Source of the DNA: an uncultured Clostridia bacterium | Lineage (GTDB): Bacteria; Bacillota; Clostridia; Christensenellales; Borkfalkiaceae | Assembly (NCBI GenBank): GCA_934247935.1 | Contig: CAKQKE010000003.1 | Span: 248,001-312,000, forward strand | Length of the DNA: 64,000 nucleotides | Reading direction: 5' to 3' | Shown here: piece after piece, positions 25,032-34,110 of the stretch | Layout: each line of letters starts with the position of its first letter | Numbering within the stretch: the first letter of the stretch is position 1 | The notes under the pieces: generated by a model | The model's database searches: none | What the model saw: only the letters and a program-made list of their open reading frames with translations | Told to the model about the DNA's origin: nothing | Translations under genes and position numbers: made by a program

Positions 25032-26135
25032 TTATATATTTATTCTTATCGGTAATATCATATATAAATAATCGTCGCCGTTTTCGGGCTTTATTACGCA
25101 AGGTGCAATGGACGAATTGAAATTCATGTAAAGATTTTCGTCGTCTATTACGTTTATGCAGTCGATTAAAAACTTGCTGTTGAATGCGATTACAAGGTCT
25201 TGTCCGTTTAATTCGATGGGTATGTTTTCGTTTACGTTGCCCACTTCGGAATTTGCCGTAACGTTGACGTAACCCTCTTTAATGTCGATTTTGACCATGT
25301 TTTTGCTGTCTCTTGCGACGATAGAAGCCCTTTCTATACTGTCTTTAAATTTTCTTGAATCTATTTTTACGGTAGTGGTGTAATTCTGAGGAATAATTTG
25401 TTTATAATTGATAAATTGTCCCTCTAAAAGTCTGGTTGTAAATACTGTGTTGTCCACCTCAACCATAAGGTTGTTGTCCTGAATAAATATCGTGATAAGG
25501 TCTTCTTCTTTTTCCATAAGTCTCGTTATTTCAACAAGTGCCCTTGCTGGAACGATAGCCTTTACTTTATCGGTACTTTCTTTCACTTCTTTATTCATTA
25601 TAGCAAGGCGGAAACCGTCCAGAGCGACGCATTTTGCCCTGTTGTTTTCAACTTCTATAAGACACCCCCTGAGTACGGGTCTCGAAAAGTCTTGCGAGCA
25701 TGCAAACGAAGTCTTTAAAATCAAATCTTTAAAATCTTTTTGACTTAAAGTAAAACTCGACGCATTGTAGTCTTTTTTTATTTCGGGAAATTCCTCGCAA
25801 GAAAGGCATTGCATCAACGTGTCCGCCTGATTGTACGCTATTTTAAGTTTGTTTGCGTCGGCGGAAGAAAGTTCTATCTCTTCTCCTTCGTTTATCTTTT
25901 TTATAAACTCGGCGAAAAGTTTACCCGGAACGACAACTTCTCCTTCCATAAAAGTGTCGGCGGAAATGGTCTTTTCGATTGCTATTTCCATATCTGTTGC
26001 CGAAAGAGTGAGATTATCCCCCTTGCAACTGAGTTTTATACCCTCTAAAACGGGATTGGTGGTTTTTGTGCTTACCGCTTTAACGACTTTTGAAACCGCA
26101 CCCGATAAATCCGAACATCTGACAATTGTTTTCAT
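25032..26135 (-). CDS. dnaN: DNA polymerase III beta sliding clamp
   Basis: 367 residues, the usual length. The three-domain clamp is visible in ATDMEIAIEKTI (domain 1), FACSQDFSRPVLRGCLIEVE (domain 2) and the C-terminal FNSSIAPCVIKP-YLYMILPIRI strand, the usual PMR-type end being PIRI here. It forms the ring that tethers the replicative polymerase. It reads away from the origin and directly precedes rpmH; no dnaA lies beside it. ATG at 26135 follows AAGGAG. Confidence 0.96.
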   Translation of the reverse strand: MKTIVRCSDLSGAVSKVVKAVSTKTTNPVLEGIKLSCKGDNLTLSATDMEIAIEKTISADTFMEGEVVVPGKLFAEFIKKINEGEEIELSSADANKLKIAYNQADTLMQCLSCEEFPEIKKDYNASSFTLSQKDFKDLILKTSFACSQDFSRPVLRGCLIEVENNRAKCVALDGFRLAIMNKEVKESTDKVKAIVPARALVEITRLMEKEEDLITIFIQDNNLMVEVDNTVFTTRLLEGQFINYKQIIPQNYTTTVKIDSRKFKDSIERASIVARDSKNMVKIDIKEGYVNVTANSEVGNVNENIPIELNGQDLVIAFNSKFLIDCINVIDDENLYMNFNSSIAPCVIKPENGDDYLYMILPIRINI

Positions 26136-26579
26136 ATCTTCTCCTTACTTATTTAGATTTATTTTTATTTATAAGTAGTAATAGCAGTAGAGTGTGTGAA
26201 ATTGTGTAAAAAGCGGAATAAAAAACTTAAAATTCAATATAAAACCTTAAATTTTAAAGTTTAGTTTATTGTTGAAAACCCATTAAAAAATGTGAATAAC
26301 AAAGTGGATACAATGTTGAAAACATGCCGTTTATACACAATCGCGCAAAATATATATTATATATTATATATAATAATAAAAGAAAAAGCAATAAAAAAAA
26401 CTAAAAATAAATAATTTAAAGAAAAAAGTTGAGTTATCCACAGAGTTATCGACATTGTGGATAACTATATGTTTATAAGTTGTTGATAAAGAGGAAAAAA
26501 AGTGATATAATATTGTAGAAACGAGGCAAAATAAATTTTGCCGACAACTGACGCAGAATGACGTTTTTAAAGATATAAT
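26136..26579. other. oriC: probable chromosomal origin (oriC)
   Basis: A 444-base gap between divergent dnaN and rsmG. DnaA boxes: TTATCCACA at 26434-26442 (plus) and, inverted, at 26456-26464; TTATCGACA at 26446-26454; TTATACACA at 26331-26339; TTATTCACA inverted at 26291-26299. An AT-only tract at about 26349-26386 (ATATATTATATATTATATAT) could be the unwinding element. The gene context (rpmH, dnaN, rsmG) is that of origins, although dnaA itself is absent. Confidence 0.8.
26483..26511 (+). promoter_or_regulatory. rsmG promoter
   Basis: TTGATA and TATAAT with a 17-base spacer, next to the DnaA boxes. The leader includes a GGCAAAAT/ATTTTGCC hairpin. A second TATAAT directly abuts the ATG. Confidence 0.7.
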
Positions 26580-27287
26580 ATGAATAAACAAGAAATAAAA
26601 AGAGAGTTTGAAAAGTATTCTATTGTTTTAACCGAAGAAAAACAGGAAAAGTTTTTAATATTTTTAAACACTTTAAAAGAATACAACGAAAAATTTAATA
26701 TTACTTCTATAAAGGAAGACGACCAAATAATAGAAAAGCATTTTATAGACAGTTTAATGGGCGAAAAATGTTTTTTAAACGGGGCATCTGTCGTGGAGAT
26801 AGGTTCGGGAGGAGGTTTCCCTTCTATACCTTTAAAAATAATGAGAGAAGATTTAAGTTTTACTCTCGTTGAGTCTACGGGCAAAAAATGCACTTTTTTA
26901 AACGAGGTAAAGAAAAGACTCGGTTTTAAAAATTTCGAGGTTTTAAACGCGAGATGCGAGGACTTGTCTGTAAAGGAAGAATACAGAGAAAAATTTACTC
27001 ACGCAACTGCGCGCGCCGTCGCAAGACTTAATACTTTGTGCGAATATTGTTTGCCGTTTGTAAAAGTGGGAGGTAGTTTTTTGCCTTATAAAAGCGACGA
27101 CGAAGAAGAACTTAAAGAGGCAAAAAAAGCGATTGATTTGCTCGGCGGAAGTTTTAATAAAAAAATAACCTACTCTATACAAGGAAGTATGGATAAAAGG
27201 TGCGTTTACGTGATAGACAAAATAAAAAACACGCCCGACAAATATCCCAGAAGAAACGGCAAAGAAAGGAGTAAACCTATAATTTAA
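26580..27287 (+). CDS. rsmG: 16S rRNA (guanine527-N7)-methyltransferase
   Basis: 235 residues. RsmG uses S-adenosylmethionine to methylate G527 of 16S rRNA. The SAM motif VVEIGSGGGFPSIPLKI is at about 78-94; FNITSIKEDDQIIEKHFIDSL and ATARAVARL are also family features. The basic C-terminus (PRRNGKERSKPI) is typical. RsmG genes are often at origins, normally with mnmE/mnmG upstream; those are absent here. It is followed after 2 bases by the SLOG-type gene. Confidence 0.95.
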   Translation: MNKQEIKREFEKYSIVLTEEKQEKFLIFLNTLKEYNEKFNITSIKEDDQIIEKHFIDSLMGEKCFLNGASVVEIGSGGGFPSIPLKIMREDLSFTLVESTGKKCTFLNEVKKRLGFKNFEVLNARCEDLSVKEEYREKFTHATARAVARLNTLCEYCLPFVKVGGSFLPYKSDDEEELKEAKKAIDLLGGSFNKKITYSIQGSMDKRCVYVIDKIKNTPDKYPRRNGKERSKPII

Positions 27288-27289
27288 TA

Positions 27290-27766
27290 ATGAACGATTT
27301 TGAAATTATAAAAGAAAAATCCTGCGCGTGTACGGGTCACAGGGATTTATCTAAAGGAATAGATAAAGAAAATTTGTTTTACACTTTCGTCGAAATAATT
27401 CAGAAAGGATTTGATACTTTTTTAGTGGGAATGGCTGTAGGATTTGATATGACATGTTTTAAAATTTTGGAAGTTTTACGCAATACGTATGCAGTAAAGA
27501 TAGTCGCTTGCGTGCCTTGTAAAGGTCAATCAAACGGGTATAGTCAAGAAGATAAAGCCGAATATAACAGAATGATAAATTGCGCCGATAAGGTTGTTTA
27601 CATATCTGAAGAGAAGTATTCTAAAAGGTGTATGATGGACAGAAATATGTTTATGATAGACCATTCGAGTATACTTATAGCATATTTAAAGGAGAAAAAA
27701 GGAGGAACTTACAATACCGTAAAGTATGCCGAAAGTAAAAAATGTGCCGTGATGTATGTTAATTAA
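27290..27766 (+). CDS. YpsA-like SLOG-family protein (DUF1273)
   Basis: 158 residues. The N-terminal ACTGHRDL and the central FLVGMAVGFDMTCFKILEVL are typical of the YpsA/DUF1273 branch of the SLOG (Rossmann-like nucleotide-binding) family; the C-terminal Y-N-T-x-x-x-x-YAE segment fits too. Such proteins are thought to bind nucleotide-derived ligands, and YpsA of Bacillus influences cell division. It starts 2 bases after the rsmG stop, so the two are one operon. Confidence 0.8.
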   Translation: MNDFEIIKEKSCACTGHRDLSKGIDKENLFYTFVEIIQKGFDTFLVGMAVGFDMTCFKILEVLRNTYAVKIVACVPCKGQSNGYSQEDKAEYNRMINCADKVVYISEEKYSKRCMMDRNMFMIDHSSILIAYLKEKKGGTYNTVKYAESKKCAVMYVN

Positions 27767-27803
27767 AATAAAAATAAAATATTAAAACTTATATAATTGC
27801 CGT

Positions 27804-27834
27804 GATTACCGCATACGTATCGAGTAATTGCGGT
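27804..27834. repeat. ATACGTAT palindromic repeat, copy 2 (acts as terminator)
   Basis: ACCGC and GCGGT with GATTAC/GTAATT arms flank ATACGTATCG. Followed by seven T, it probably also terminates rsmG-ypsA. Confidence 0.55.
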
Positions 27835-28139
27835 ATTTTTTTATTGTAAATTATCAAAATTAACGATTATATATATAATAATGATAAAACAAGTTAGTCA
27901 ATAAAACAAAAAATCGCACGAATAAAATTAAAAAGAAAGGAGTGAGAAAAAAAACGTTTTATAAGTCAAATAAAAGATATAAAAAAGAAAAATTAAAAAA
28001 TTAAATAAATAATAAAAAAATGGAAAGTTTTACAAATTAAACAAAATAATAAAAAACAAATTTTTTTTCAAAAGAAAAAAATATCGTCGAAATAAAAACT
28101 AAAAAACAAAACCCGAATTTCAAAAAAAACACAAAAATT

Positions 28140-28174
28140 AAAAGGTACGGCAAAACTAAATGCCGTACCTTTTT
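28140..28174. terminator. terminator of nifJ (bidirectional)
   Basis: AAAAGGTACGGCA and TGCCGTACCTTTTT form a 13-bp stem with a 7-base loop. Confidence 0.9.
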
Positions 28175-28194
28175 GTATTAAAACTTTAAATAAA

Positions 28195-31100
28195 TTATTC
28201 TTTATTTGCAAGTTCTTTATATTTAGCAAGTCTGTTTTCGCTGTCCTTTTCTGATTGAGCAAAGAGTTTTTCTGCAACTTCGGGTTGAGTCTTCTTAAGA
28301 GAAGCATATCTCGTTTCGCCCAAAATGAAGTCCTGATAACTTGCAACGGGGTCTTTACTGTCGAGGGTAAACGGATTCTTTCCTTCGTCTGCAAGAGCCG
28401 GGTTGAATCTATATGTGTTCCAATAACCTGCCTCAACCGCTCTCTTCTCTTCGTTTTGAGAGTTCATCATGTTGATACCGTGGTTGATACAAGGAGCGTA
28501 ACAAATAACAAGAGACGGTCCGTCGTAAGCCTCTGCCTCGGTAATAGCGTTGAGGAATTGTTGTTTATTGTAACCCATCGAGCATTGAGCAACGTATACG
28601 TAGCCGTAAGACATAGCCATCATGCCGAGGTCTTTCTTCTTGATTCTCTTGCCGCCAGCAGCAAATTTAGCGACAGAACCGGTAGGAGTAGCCTTGGACG
28701 CTTGTCCGCCTGTGTTGGAGTAAACTTCGGTATCCAGAACAAGTACGTTTACGTCTTCACCCATAGCGAGTACGTGGTCGAGTCCGCCGTAACCGATATC
28801 GTATGCCCAGCCGTCGCCGCCGATAATCCAGATGGACTTCTTGATAAGGCAGTCTGTTCTGGTTTCGATATCTTTAAGAACGGTCTTGAGTTCTCCTCTT
28901 GCGTTTTTGATAGCAGAAGGAAGAGTCTCGATGATTACTTTTGCGGTAGTCTTGGAAATCTCTGCGTTCTTTCTGTTTTCAGACCATTCTACAAATGCGT
29001 TTTTAAGTTTGCCCTTTACGCCGAGGTCGAGTGCTTGTTGAATTTTAGCCGCAAGTTCTGCTCTTCTTTGACCGTAAGCAAGGTTGTAACCGTAACCGAA
29101 TTCGGCATTGTCTTCAAACAAACTGTTTGCCCATGCGGGACCTTTGCCTTCTTCGTTTTTAGTGTAAGGACACGTCGGGGAAGAACCGCCGTAAATAGAC
29201 GAACAACCCGTTGCGTTAGCGATTAACATTCTGTCGCCGAAGAGTTGAGTGATAACCTTGATATAAGGAGTTTCGCCGCAACCCGCGCATGCGCCGGAGA
29301 ATTCAAAGTAAGGTTTGTTGAATTGGCTACCCTTAACCGAAGTGGGTTTAAAGGGAGTTTCGGGCATCTTGAGAGTTTCGCTGTATTCGTAGTTTACTGT
29401 TTCTTCGTTTACTACGTTTTCAAGCGGAGTCATAACGAGAGCCTTTTCTTTAGAAGGACATACGTTTGCACAGACGCCGCAGCCGAGACAGTCGAGCGGA
29501 CTGATCTGAATTCTGAATTCGTATCCTTTCATTTGCATTGCGGGCTTCGTCTCGAAAGTAGCGGGCTTTTCAGCGTCTTCTTTTACGAGAACGGGACGTA
29601 TACAAGCGTGAGGACATACGAAAGTACATTGGTTACATTGAATACAGTTTGCAGCAATCCATGAAGGAACTTTTACCGCAACGCCTCTCTTTTCGTATTG
29701 AGTAGTACCTGTGGGAACGTGACCGTCGGCATTGAACGCGGAAGAAGGAAGTTTGTCTCCTTCAAGAGCGATAATGGGATGAACGACGTTCTTGAAGTAT
29801 TCGTTGTCTGCAAGTTTAACCATAGCCGCACCGGTAGTAGCGTTTGCCCAAGCGGCGGGAACTTTGATTTCGGTAAGTTCGGAAGCAGCCCTGTCGATAG
29901 CGGCGTAGTTCATATTGACTACTGCGTCGCCTTTCTTTCCGTAGGACTTTTTAACTGCTTGTTTCATGTAGTCTTCTGCAGTTTCGTAAGGCATGATTTC
30001 GTCGCAAATCTTGAAGAATGCGGCTTGCATGATTGCGTTTGTTCTTCCGCCGAGACCTATTTCGGAAGCAATCTTTATAGCGTCGATAACGTAAAGTTTT
30101 GCTTGCTTTTTAGCGAGGAGTTGTTTCATCTTTACGGGGAGATGTTCGTCAAGAGCCTCAACAGTCTTCCAGGGAGCGTTGATAAGGAATCTTCCGCCCT
30201 CTTTAAGGTCGGTAACCATGTCGTACTTGTTTACGTACGAGGGTTGAGAACATGCAATAAAGTCTGCCGCGTCGATAAGGTAAGAAGATTGAATGGGAGT
30301 ATGACCGAATCTAAGGTGAGAAACAGTGATACCGCCGGACTTCTTACTGTCATAGAAGAAGTAACCCTGAGCGTACATGTCGGTGTGGTCGCCGATAATT
30401 TTGATGGAGTTTTTGTTTGCTCCGACAGTACCGTCGGAACCGAGACCGTAGAATTTACAACTGATTGTACCCTTGGGAGCAGCGTTGTATTGATAAGAGA
30501 AGTCCAAAGAAGTGTTTGTAAGGTCGTCGTAGATACCTACCGTGAAGTGATTCTTCGGAGTTTTTTGTTCGAGATTCTTGTATATAGCATAAATCATCGA
30601 GGGGTTGAATTCTTTAGAACCGAGACCGTATCTTCCGCCTACAACGGTAATTCTCTTCTTTGCTTCCATTAAAGCCGTGCATACGTCGAGGTAAAGAGGT
30701 TCGCCGAGAGAGCCGGGCTCTTTAGTTCTGTCCATAACCGCAAGTTTCTTGCAAGTCTTGGGAATAGCCTTGAGGAATGCTTTTGCATAGAACGGTCTGT
30801 AAAGTCTTACTTTAATCAAGCCGACTTTATGTCCTTCGGTATTCATCTTGTTGATAGTTTCTTCGATTGCGTCTGCGCCGCTGCCCATGATAACGATTAC
30901 GTTTTCAGCGTCGGGTGCGCCCACATAGTCGAAGAGGTGATAATTTCTACCCGTAAGTTTGTTTACCTTGTCCATCATCTTCTGGACGATTTCGGGAGTC
31001 GCATTGTAATACTTATTTGCCGTTTCTCTGTTCTGGAAATAAGTATCGGAGTTTTGAGCCGTACCCTTTTGAATGGGGTGGTCGGGGTTTAACGCGCGCT

Positions 31101-31707
31101 TTCTGAAGTCTTCGATGTCGTTCATATCGACAAGTTTCTTCATATCTTCATAGTCGATAACGTCGATTTTGGAGACTTCGTGAGAAGTTCTGAAACCGTC
31201 GAAGAAATGAAGGAACGGAACCTTAGATTTCAAAGTGGAAAGGTGAGCAACAAGCGCAAGGTCCATAACTTCTTGTACCGAACCCGAAGCAAGCATTGCA
31301 AAACCCGTTTGACGACAAGCCATTACGTCCGAATGGTCGCCGAAAATGTTAAGCGAGTGAGCAGCCAATGCTCTTGCGCTGACGTGGAATACCGTCGGCA
31401 AAAGTTCGCCCGATATCTTGTACATATTGGGAATCATAAGAAGTAAGCCCTGGCTTGCCGTGTAAGTAACGGTCAATGCGCCTGCGCTGAGCGAACCGTG
31501 AACGGCACCCGCTGCGCCCGCTTCGGATTGCATTTCCGCAAGGCGGAGTTTTTGTCCGAACATGTTGACTCTGCCGGCAGTTGCCCATTCGTCTGCTACT
31601 TCAGCCATAGGGGATGATGGGGTGATGGGGTAAATTGCCGCTACTTCCGAAAATGCATAAGCAACGTGGCTCGCAGCGGTATTACCGTCAATTGTCATTT
31701 TTTTCAT
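28195..31707 (-). CDS. nifJ: pyruvate:ferredoxin (flavodoxin) oxidoreductase, single-chain
   Basis: 1170 residues, the full-length one-chain type. It oxidises pyruvate plus CoA to acetyl-CoA and CO2 and reduces ferredoxin, a central step in anaerobic energy metabolism. In order: pyruvate-binding domain I (AAYPITPSSPMAE-like start near 18-31), transketolase-like middle, gamma domain, two 4Fe-4S motifs (CIQCNQCTFVCPHACIRP and CLGCGVCANVCPSK, about 690-755), the proximal cluster cysteines (FSGACAGCGETPY) and the TPP-binding region (IGGDGWAYDIGYGG). Strong promoter and ribosome site (GGAGG). Monocistronic. Confidence 0.97.
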   Translation of the reverse strand: MKKMTIDGNTAASHVAYAFSEVAAIYPITPSSPMAEVADEWATAGRVNMFGQKLRLAEMQSEAGAAGAVHGSLSAGALTVTYTASQGLLLMIPNMYKISGELLPTVFHVSARALAAHSLNIFGDHSDVMACRQTGFAMLASGSVQEVMDLALVAHLSTLKSKVPFLHFFDGFRTSHEVSKIDVIDYEDMKKLVDMNDIEDFRKRALNPDHPIQKGTAQNSDTYFQNRETANKYYNATPEIVQKMMDKVNKLTGRNYHLFDYVGAPDAENVIVIMGSGADAIEETINKMNTEGHKVGLIKVRLYRPFYAKAFLKAIPKTCKKLAVMDRTKEPGSLGEPLYLDVCTALMEAKKRITVVGGRYGLGSKEFNPSMIYAIYKNLEQKTPKNHFTVGIYDDLTNTSLDFSYQYNAAPKGTISCKFYGLGSDGTVGANKNSIKIIGDHTDMYAQGYFFYDSKKSGGITVSHLRFGHTPIQSSYLIDAADFIACSQPSYVNKYDMVTDLKEGGRFLINAPWKTVEALDEHLPVKMKQLLAKKQAKLYVIDAIKIASEIGLGGRTNAIMQAAFFKICDEIMPYETAEDYMKQAVKKSYGKKGDAVVNMNYAAIDRAASELTEIKVPAAWANATTGAAMVKLADNEYFKNVVHPIIALEGDKLPSSAFNADGHVPTGTTQYEKRGVAVKVPSWIAANCIQCNQCTFVCPHACIRPVLVKEDAEKPATFETKPAMQMKGYEFRIQISPLDCLGCGVCANVCPSKEKALVMTPLENVVNEETVNYEYSETLKMPETPFKPTSVKGSQFNKPYFEFSGACAGCGETPYIKVITQLFGDRMLIANATGCSSIYGGSSPTCPYTKNEEGKGPAWANSLFEDNAEFGYGYNLAYGQRRAELAAKIQQALDLGVKGKLKNAFVEWSENRKNAEISKTTAKVIIETLPSAIKNARGELKTVLKDIETRTDCLIKKSIWIIGGDGWAYDIGYGGLDHVLAMGEDVNVLVLDTEVYSNTGGQASKATPTGSVAKFAAGGKRIKKKDLGMMAMSYGYVYVAQCSMGYNKQQFLNAITEAEAYDGPSLVICYAPCINHGINMMNSQNEEKRAVEAGYWNTYRFNPALADEGKNPFTLDSKDPVASYQDFILGETRYASLKKTQPEVAEKLFAQSEKDSENRLAKYKELANKE

Positions 31708-31759
31708 AAAGAAACAACCTCCGATTGATTTTTGTTTTAATTGTTTTTTATACCTAATT

Positions 31760-31788
31760 ATTATATAATTATTGGCTTGTCAAGTCAA
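31760..31788 (-). promoter_or_regulatory. nifJ promoter
   Basis: TTGACT and TATAAT separated by 17 bases, about 50 bases upstream of the start; a second TTGACA overlaps the -35 box. Confidence 0.8.
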
Positions 31789-31963
31789 TAGATTTTAGTA
31801 AAATTATGCTTATTTTTTGCACTTTTTATGTGAAATTTTATTTTAGAAATATGAAGTTTGCTTCAAAAGTGTTTTTATAAAGACAAAAACAAAAACCATT
31901 GAAAAACAAAGACGGGTTGTGTATGCGTAAAAATTTTTATCGGTCGAGGAACTCTTATCTTTT

Positions 31964-32191
31964 AAAATTTTACGAGACGAAGTAATTTTGCATTTTAAAA
32001 ATTTTGAGAGATAAGAAAGTTTTATATTTAGAATTTTATGAGATTAGGAAGTTTTATTATTAGAAAATTATCAAGCGCGGAGTTTTAATAATTTAGAATT
32101 ATACCAAGAGATGACTTTTTATTTTAAAAATATAACGATACATGAAAGTTTTATATTTAAAGATTTTACCAAGCGTAAAATTTTAATATTT
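31964..32191. repeat. degenerate tandem array, seven units of 31-33 bp
   Basis: Each unit runs roughly AAAATTTTAC-x-AAG (or GAG), then 4-6 variable bases, then AAGTTTTA-TATTT. Seven consecutive units of 33, 33, 32, 33, 31, 33 and 33 bases can be laid end to end. No coding potential. Confidence 0.6.
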
Positions 32192-32339
32192 TATAATTTT
32201 TAATTCTTGCGACAAACGTTCGCTTGTCATACTGCATAGTATGTTTTTGTGTATGAAAAACAAAAATTTGAAACAAAATATCTTGGCTCATTTGTGAGCC
32301 GAGCAATAATCGAGTTTTCAAATTAATAAATCAACCAAA

Positions 32340-32660
32340 TCCTTTGGCTCTTTTGTGTAAAGGGAGCCGTCACGAAGTGACTGATGGATTGTCTGTTTTG
32401 AGTAAAAAACGGCTTTTTATTGAAATTTGGTTTGATTTATTGAAAATTGTCTTTACAATCCTTCCGTCACGCGTTCCGCGTGCCACCCTCCTTTGCACAA
32501 GGAGGGCTCAAAACGTTAACGCCGATAAATTTAGAAAAATCAAGGCAAACGAGCGTATTAATTCCGAGAGGTATTATAAGTGTGTTTAACAAAGATTTTG
32601 CAAATTTTACGCCGTTAAAACTAAATTTATTCAATTCTCACTCGGCTAACACAAGGAGGG
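32340..32660. repeat. MITE-like repeat block 2
   Basis: Holds CTTTGGCTC with TAAAGGGAGCCG (32340-32400, partner at about 62275-62330 inverted), then CCTTCCGTCACGCG and the TTTGCACAAGGAGGG unit (32453-32508), then CGATAAATTTAGAAAAATC and TCACTCGGCTAACACAAGG. Same layout as 21596-21880. Confidence 0.7.
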
Positions 32661-33102
32661 TTAAATACGACAATAAATTATGAGAGGATAAAATATGTGT
32701 CCTCTCTCGTCTTTTACTCGCTTCGCTCGTATAATTCACTCTCTCCAAAAGGGGAAAGAGAGGCTTATACAAGGAAGGATAAAACAAACTAAAAAGTCTT
32801 AAAAAATAAAAAAAGAGGCAAGTTTTATTGCCTCTCCGTTTTTTATAAGCGTTGCGCTTAATTCGATAATGAATATATATAGTAATTGGGTTAATAATTC
32901 ACCTATATCATTGTTTAATTATTTGCTTGCGATATTAAAGTTTTATAATAGTCAAACTGTTATTAAAACTTGTTTTGCGGATAGTTAAATCGGCAGTTTG
33001 TTAAACCGACGGATAGTTAAACCGTTGTCAAAAATTTTATAGCAAACAATTAAAACGCCATTAAAATTTCTATTATAAGCAATTAAACGATTTAATAAAA
33101 TT

Positions 33103-33138
33103 GCCGTTTTTACAACATACGTTTTGTGTAAAAACGGC
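33103..33138. repeat. ATACGT palindromic repeat, copy 3
   Basis: GCCGTTTTTACA and TGTAAAAACGGC (12-bp perfect arms) flank ACATACGTTTTG. Downstream of the 33171 gene, where it may also serve as its terminator. Confidence 0.6.
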
Positions 33139-33170
33139 TTAAATATAAAAATTTATCAAATATCAATTTA

Positions 33171-33740
33171 CTATTCTTCTATGGTTTCGTCTTCGGTTTG
33201 CGTCGGCTCGGTTTTTGTCTCTTTCTTTTCAACGGGTGCGCCGTCGCCGTTTAAATAAAATACGCTTCCGCAATAAGGACAAACAAAGTCGATGCCGTTG
33301 TAAGACGCTAAACCGCCGCAGTTGGGACAAGGTCTTTTAAGTACGTCCTTTTCGGATTGTTTTTTAAAGGTATTAAGGCGCAGAACGCCGTCTTTAAATA
33401 CGTATCCTTTTAAAAAACCGTATAAAATAAGGTCGTTGATATCGCGTACGACGTCGGTTTCTTTTAAAGAAAGGTGTGCCGCAATTTGTTCGGAAGAGTA
33501 GAAGTTTTCTTGCTCGATAAGTCTTAAAATGGTGCGCCATCTTGTTTTTGAAGAATAATGTATCCAGGCGATAGGGCAACCGTAAAACCCTAATACGGTA
33601 AACGCTATACCGAAACCGAGCACCGCGCCCATTCCTTTAGATGCTCCGTAAATAATCATAAATATACCCAACGGTAAAAACACCGTTAAAAGCAAAGCGA
33701 CAAACAGTCTTTTTGCCGTGTATCTTTTTAATTCTTTCAT
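33171..33740 (-). CDS. membrane protein with winged-helix and zinc-ribbon domains
   Basis: 189 residues. Two membrane helices (about 12-32 and 38-58), then a winged-helix-like region (about 65-120, SSEQIAAHLSLKETDVVRDI), a short zinc ribbon (CPNCGG, then CPYCGS, about 138-158) and an acidic Thr/Glu-rich tail. The combination of membrane anchor, possible DNA-binding fold and zinc ribbon suggests a membrane-bound regulator or adaptor, but the function is unknown. It lies 370 bases downstream of parB on the same strand. Confidence 0.65.
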   Translation of the reverse strand: MKELKRYTAKRLFVALLLTVFLPLGIFMIIYGASKGMGAVLGFGIAFTVLGFYGCPIAWIHYSSKTRWRTILRLIEQENFYSSEQIAAHLSLKETDVVRDINDLILYGFLKGYVFKDGVLRLNTFKKQSEKDVLKRPCPNCGGLASYNGIDFVCPYCGSVFYLNGDGAPVEKKETKTEPTQTEDETIEE

Positions 33741-34110
33741 AAATATCCTTTAAAAATTCCTTTAAGTAACGTTTCAAAAATTTATATAAATGTCGCTTTT
33801 ACAAGATACGTATCGAGCAAAACGGCAAATTTAACATAAAACCGTATGCAATGATACAATAAAATTTACGCGCAACGATGCGTTAAACGCAACACTCAAC
33901 AATAAACGTAATAAGTAAAAACTAAAACTCATTTAATATAGAGGAAACGCAAGAGTTTCTCTGCTCGCGGCAACTAAAAAACGAATACTTTAAATCTGCC
34001 GAATTTGCAAAAATAAATTAATTACAATTCAAAACTTCCGCAACGGCAATTATATAATATGCAAAAATGCGACGGCAAAGAAAATAAAATCGTTTTAAAC
34101 CAAAAAGACA
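33741..34110. other. intergenic between parB and the 33171 gene
   Basis: 370 bases, AT-rich. The only clear element is the ATACGTAT palindrome at 33794-33826; no gene or promoter stands out. Confidence 0.55.
33794..33826. repeat. ATACGTAT palindromic repeat, copy 4
   Basis: CGCTTTTACAA and GAGCAAAACGGC arms flank the perfect 10-base palindrome GATACGTATC. Confidence 0.55.

Larger units (their letters stand above)
27767..28194. other. A-rich intergenic region
   Basis: 428 bases with no gene. It contains a palindromic repeat/terminator at 27804-27834 and the nifJ terminator at 28140-28174; the middle is an A-rich stretch. A 20-codon frame near 27945 with a good ribosome site was seen but is too short to call. 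Confidence 0.6.
31708..33170. other. 1.46-kb repeat-rich intergenic region
   Basis: No gene. In order: nifJ promoter (31760-31788), degenerate 33-bp tandem array (31964-32191), a copy of a repeat with TTCGCTTGTCATAC (32209-32245), MITE-like blocks (32340-32660), AT-rich DNA with the motif GATAGTTAAA (two copies, about 32978-33020), and an ATACGTAT-type palindrome (33103-33138). Confidence 0.7.

Noticed and set aside
27944..28008. 20-codon GTG frame after AAAGGAG in the A-rich gap
   Set aside because: Too short and Lys-rich because of A-rich DNA; no promoter or conservation evidence.
28255..30672. Long plus-strand frames opposite nifJ (323 and 324 codons)
   Set aside because: Antisense of a clearly identified gene; composition shadow with no ribosome sites.
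31964..32191. CRISPR array
   Set aside because: Units are degenerate throughout, with no constant repeat separated by unique spacers, and no cas genes are in the window.
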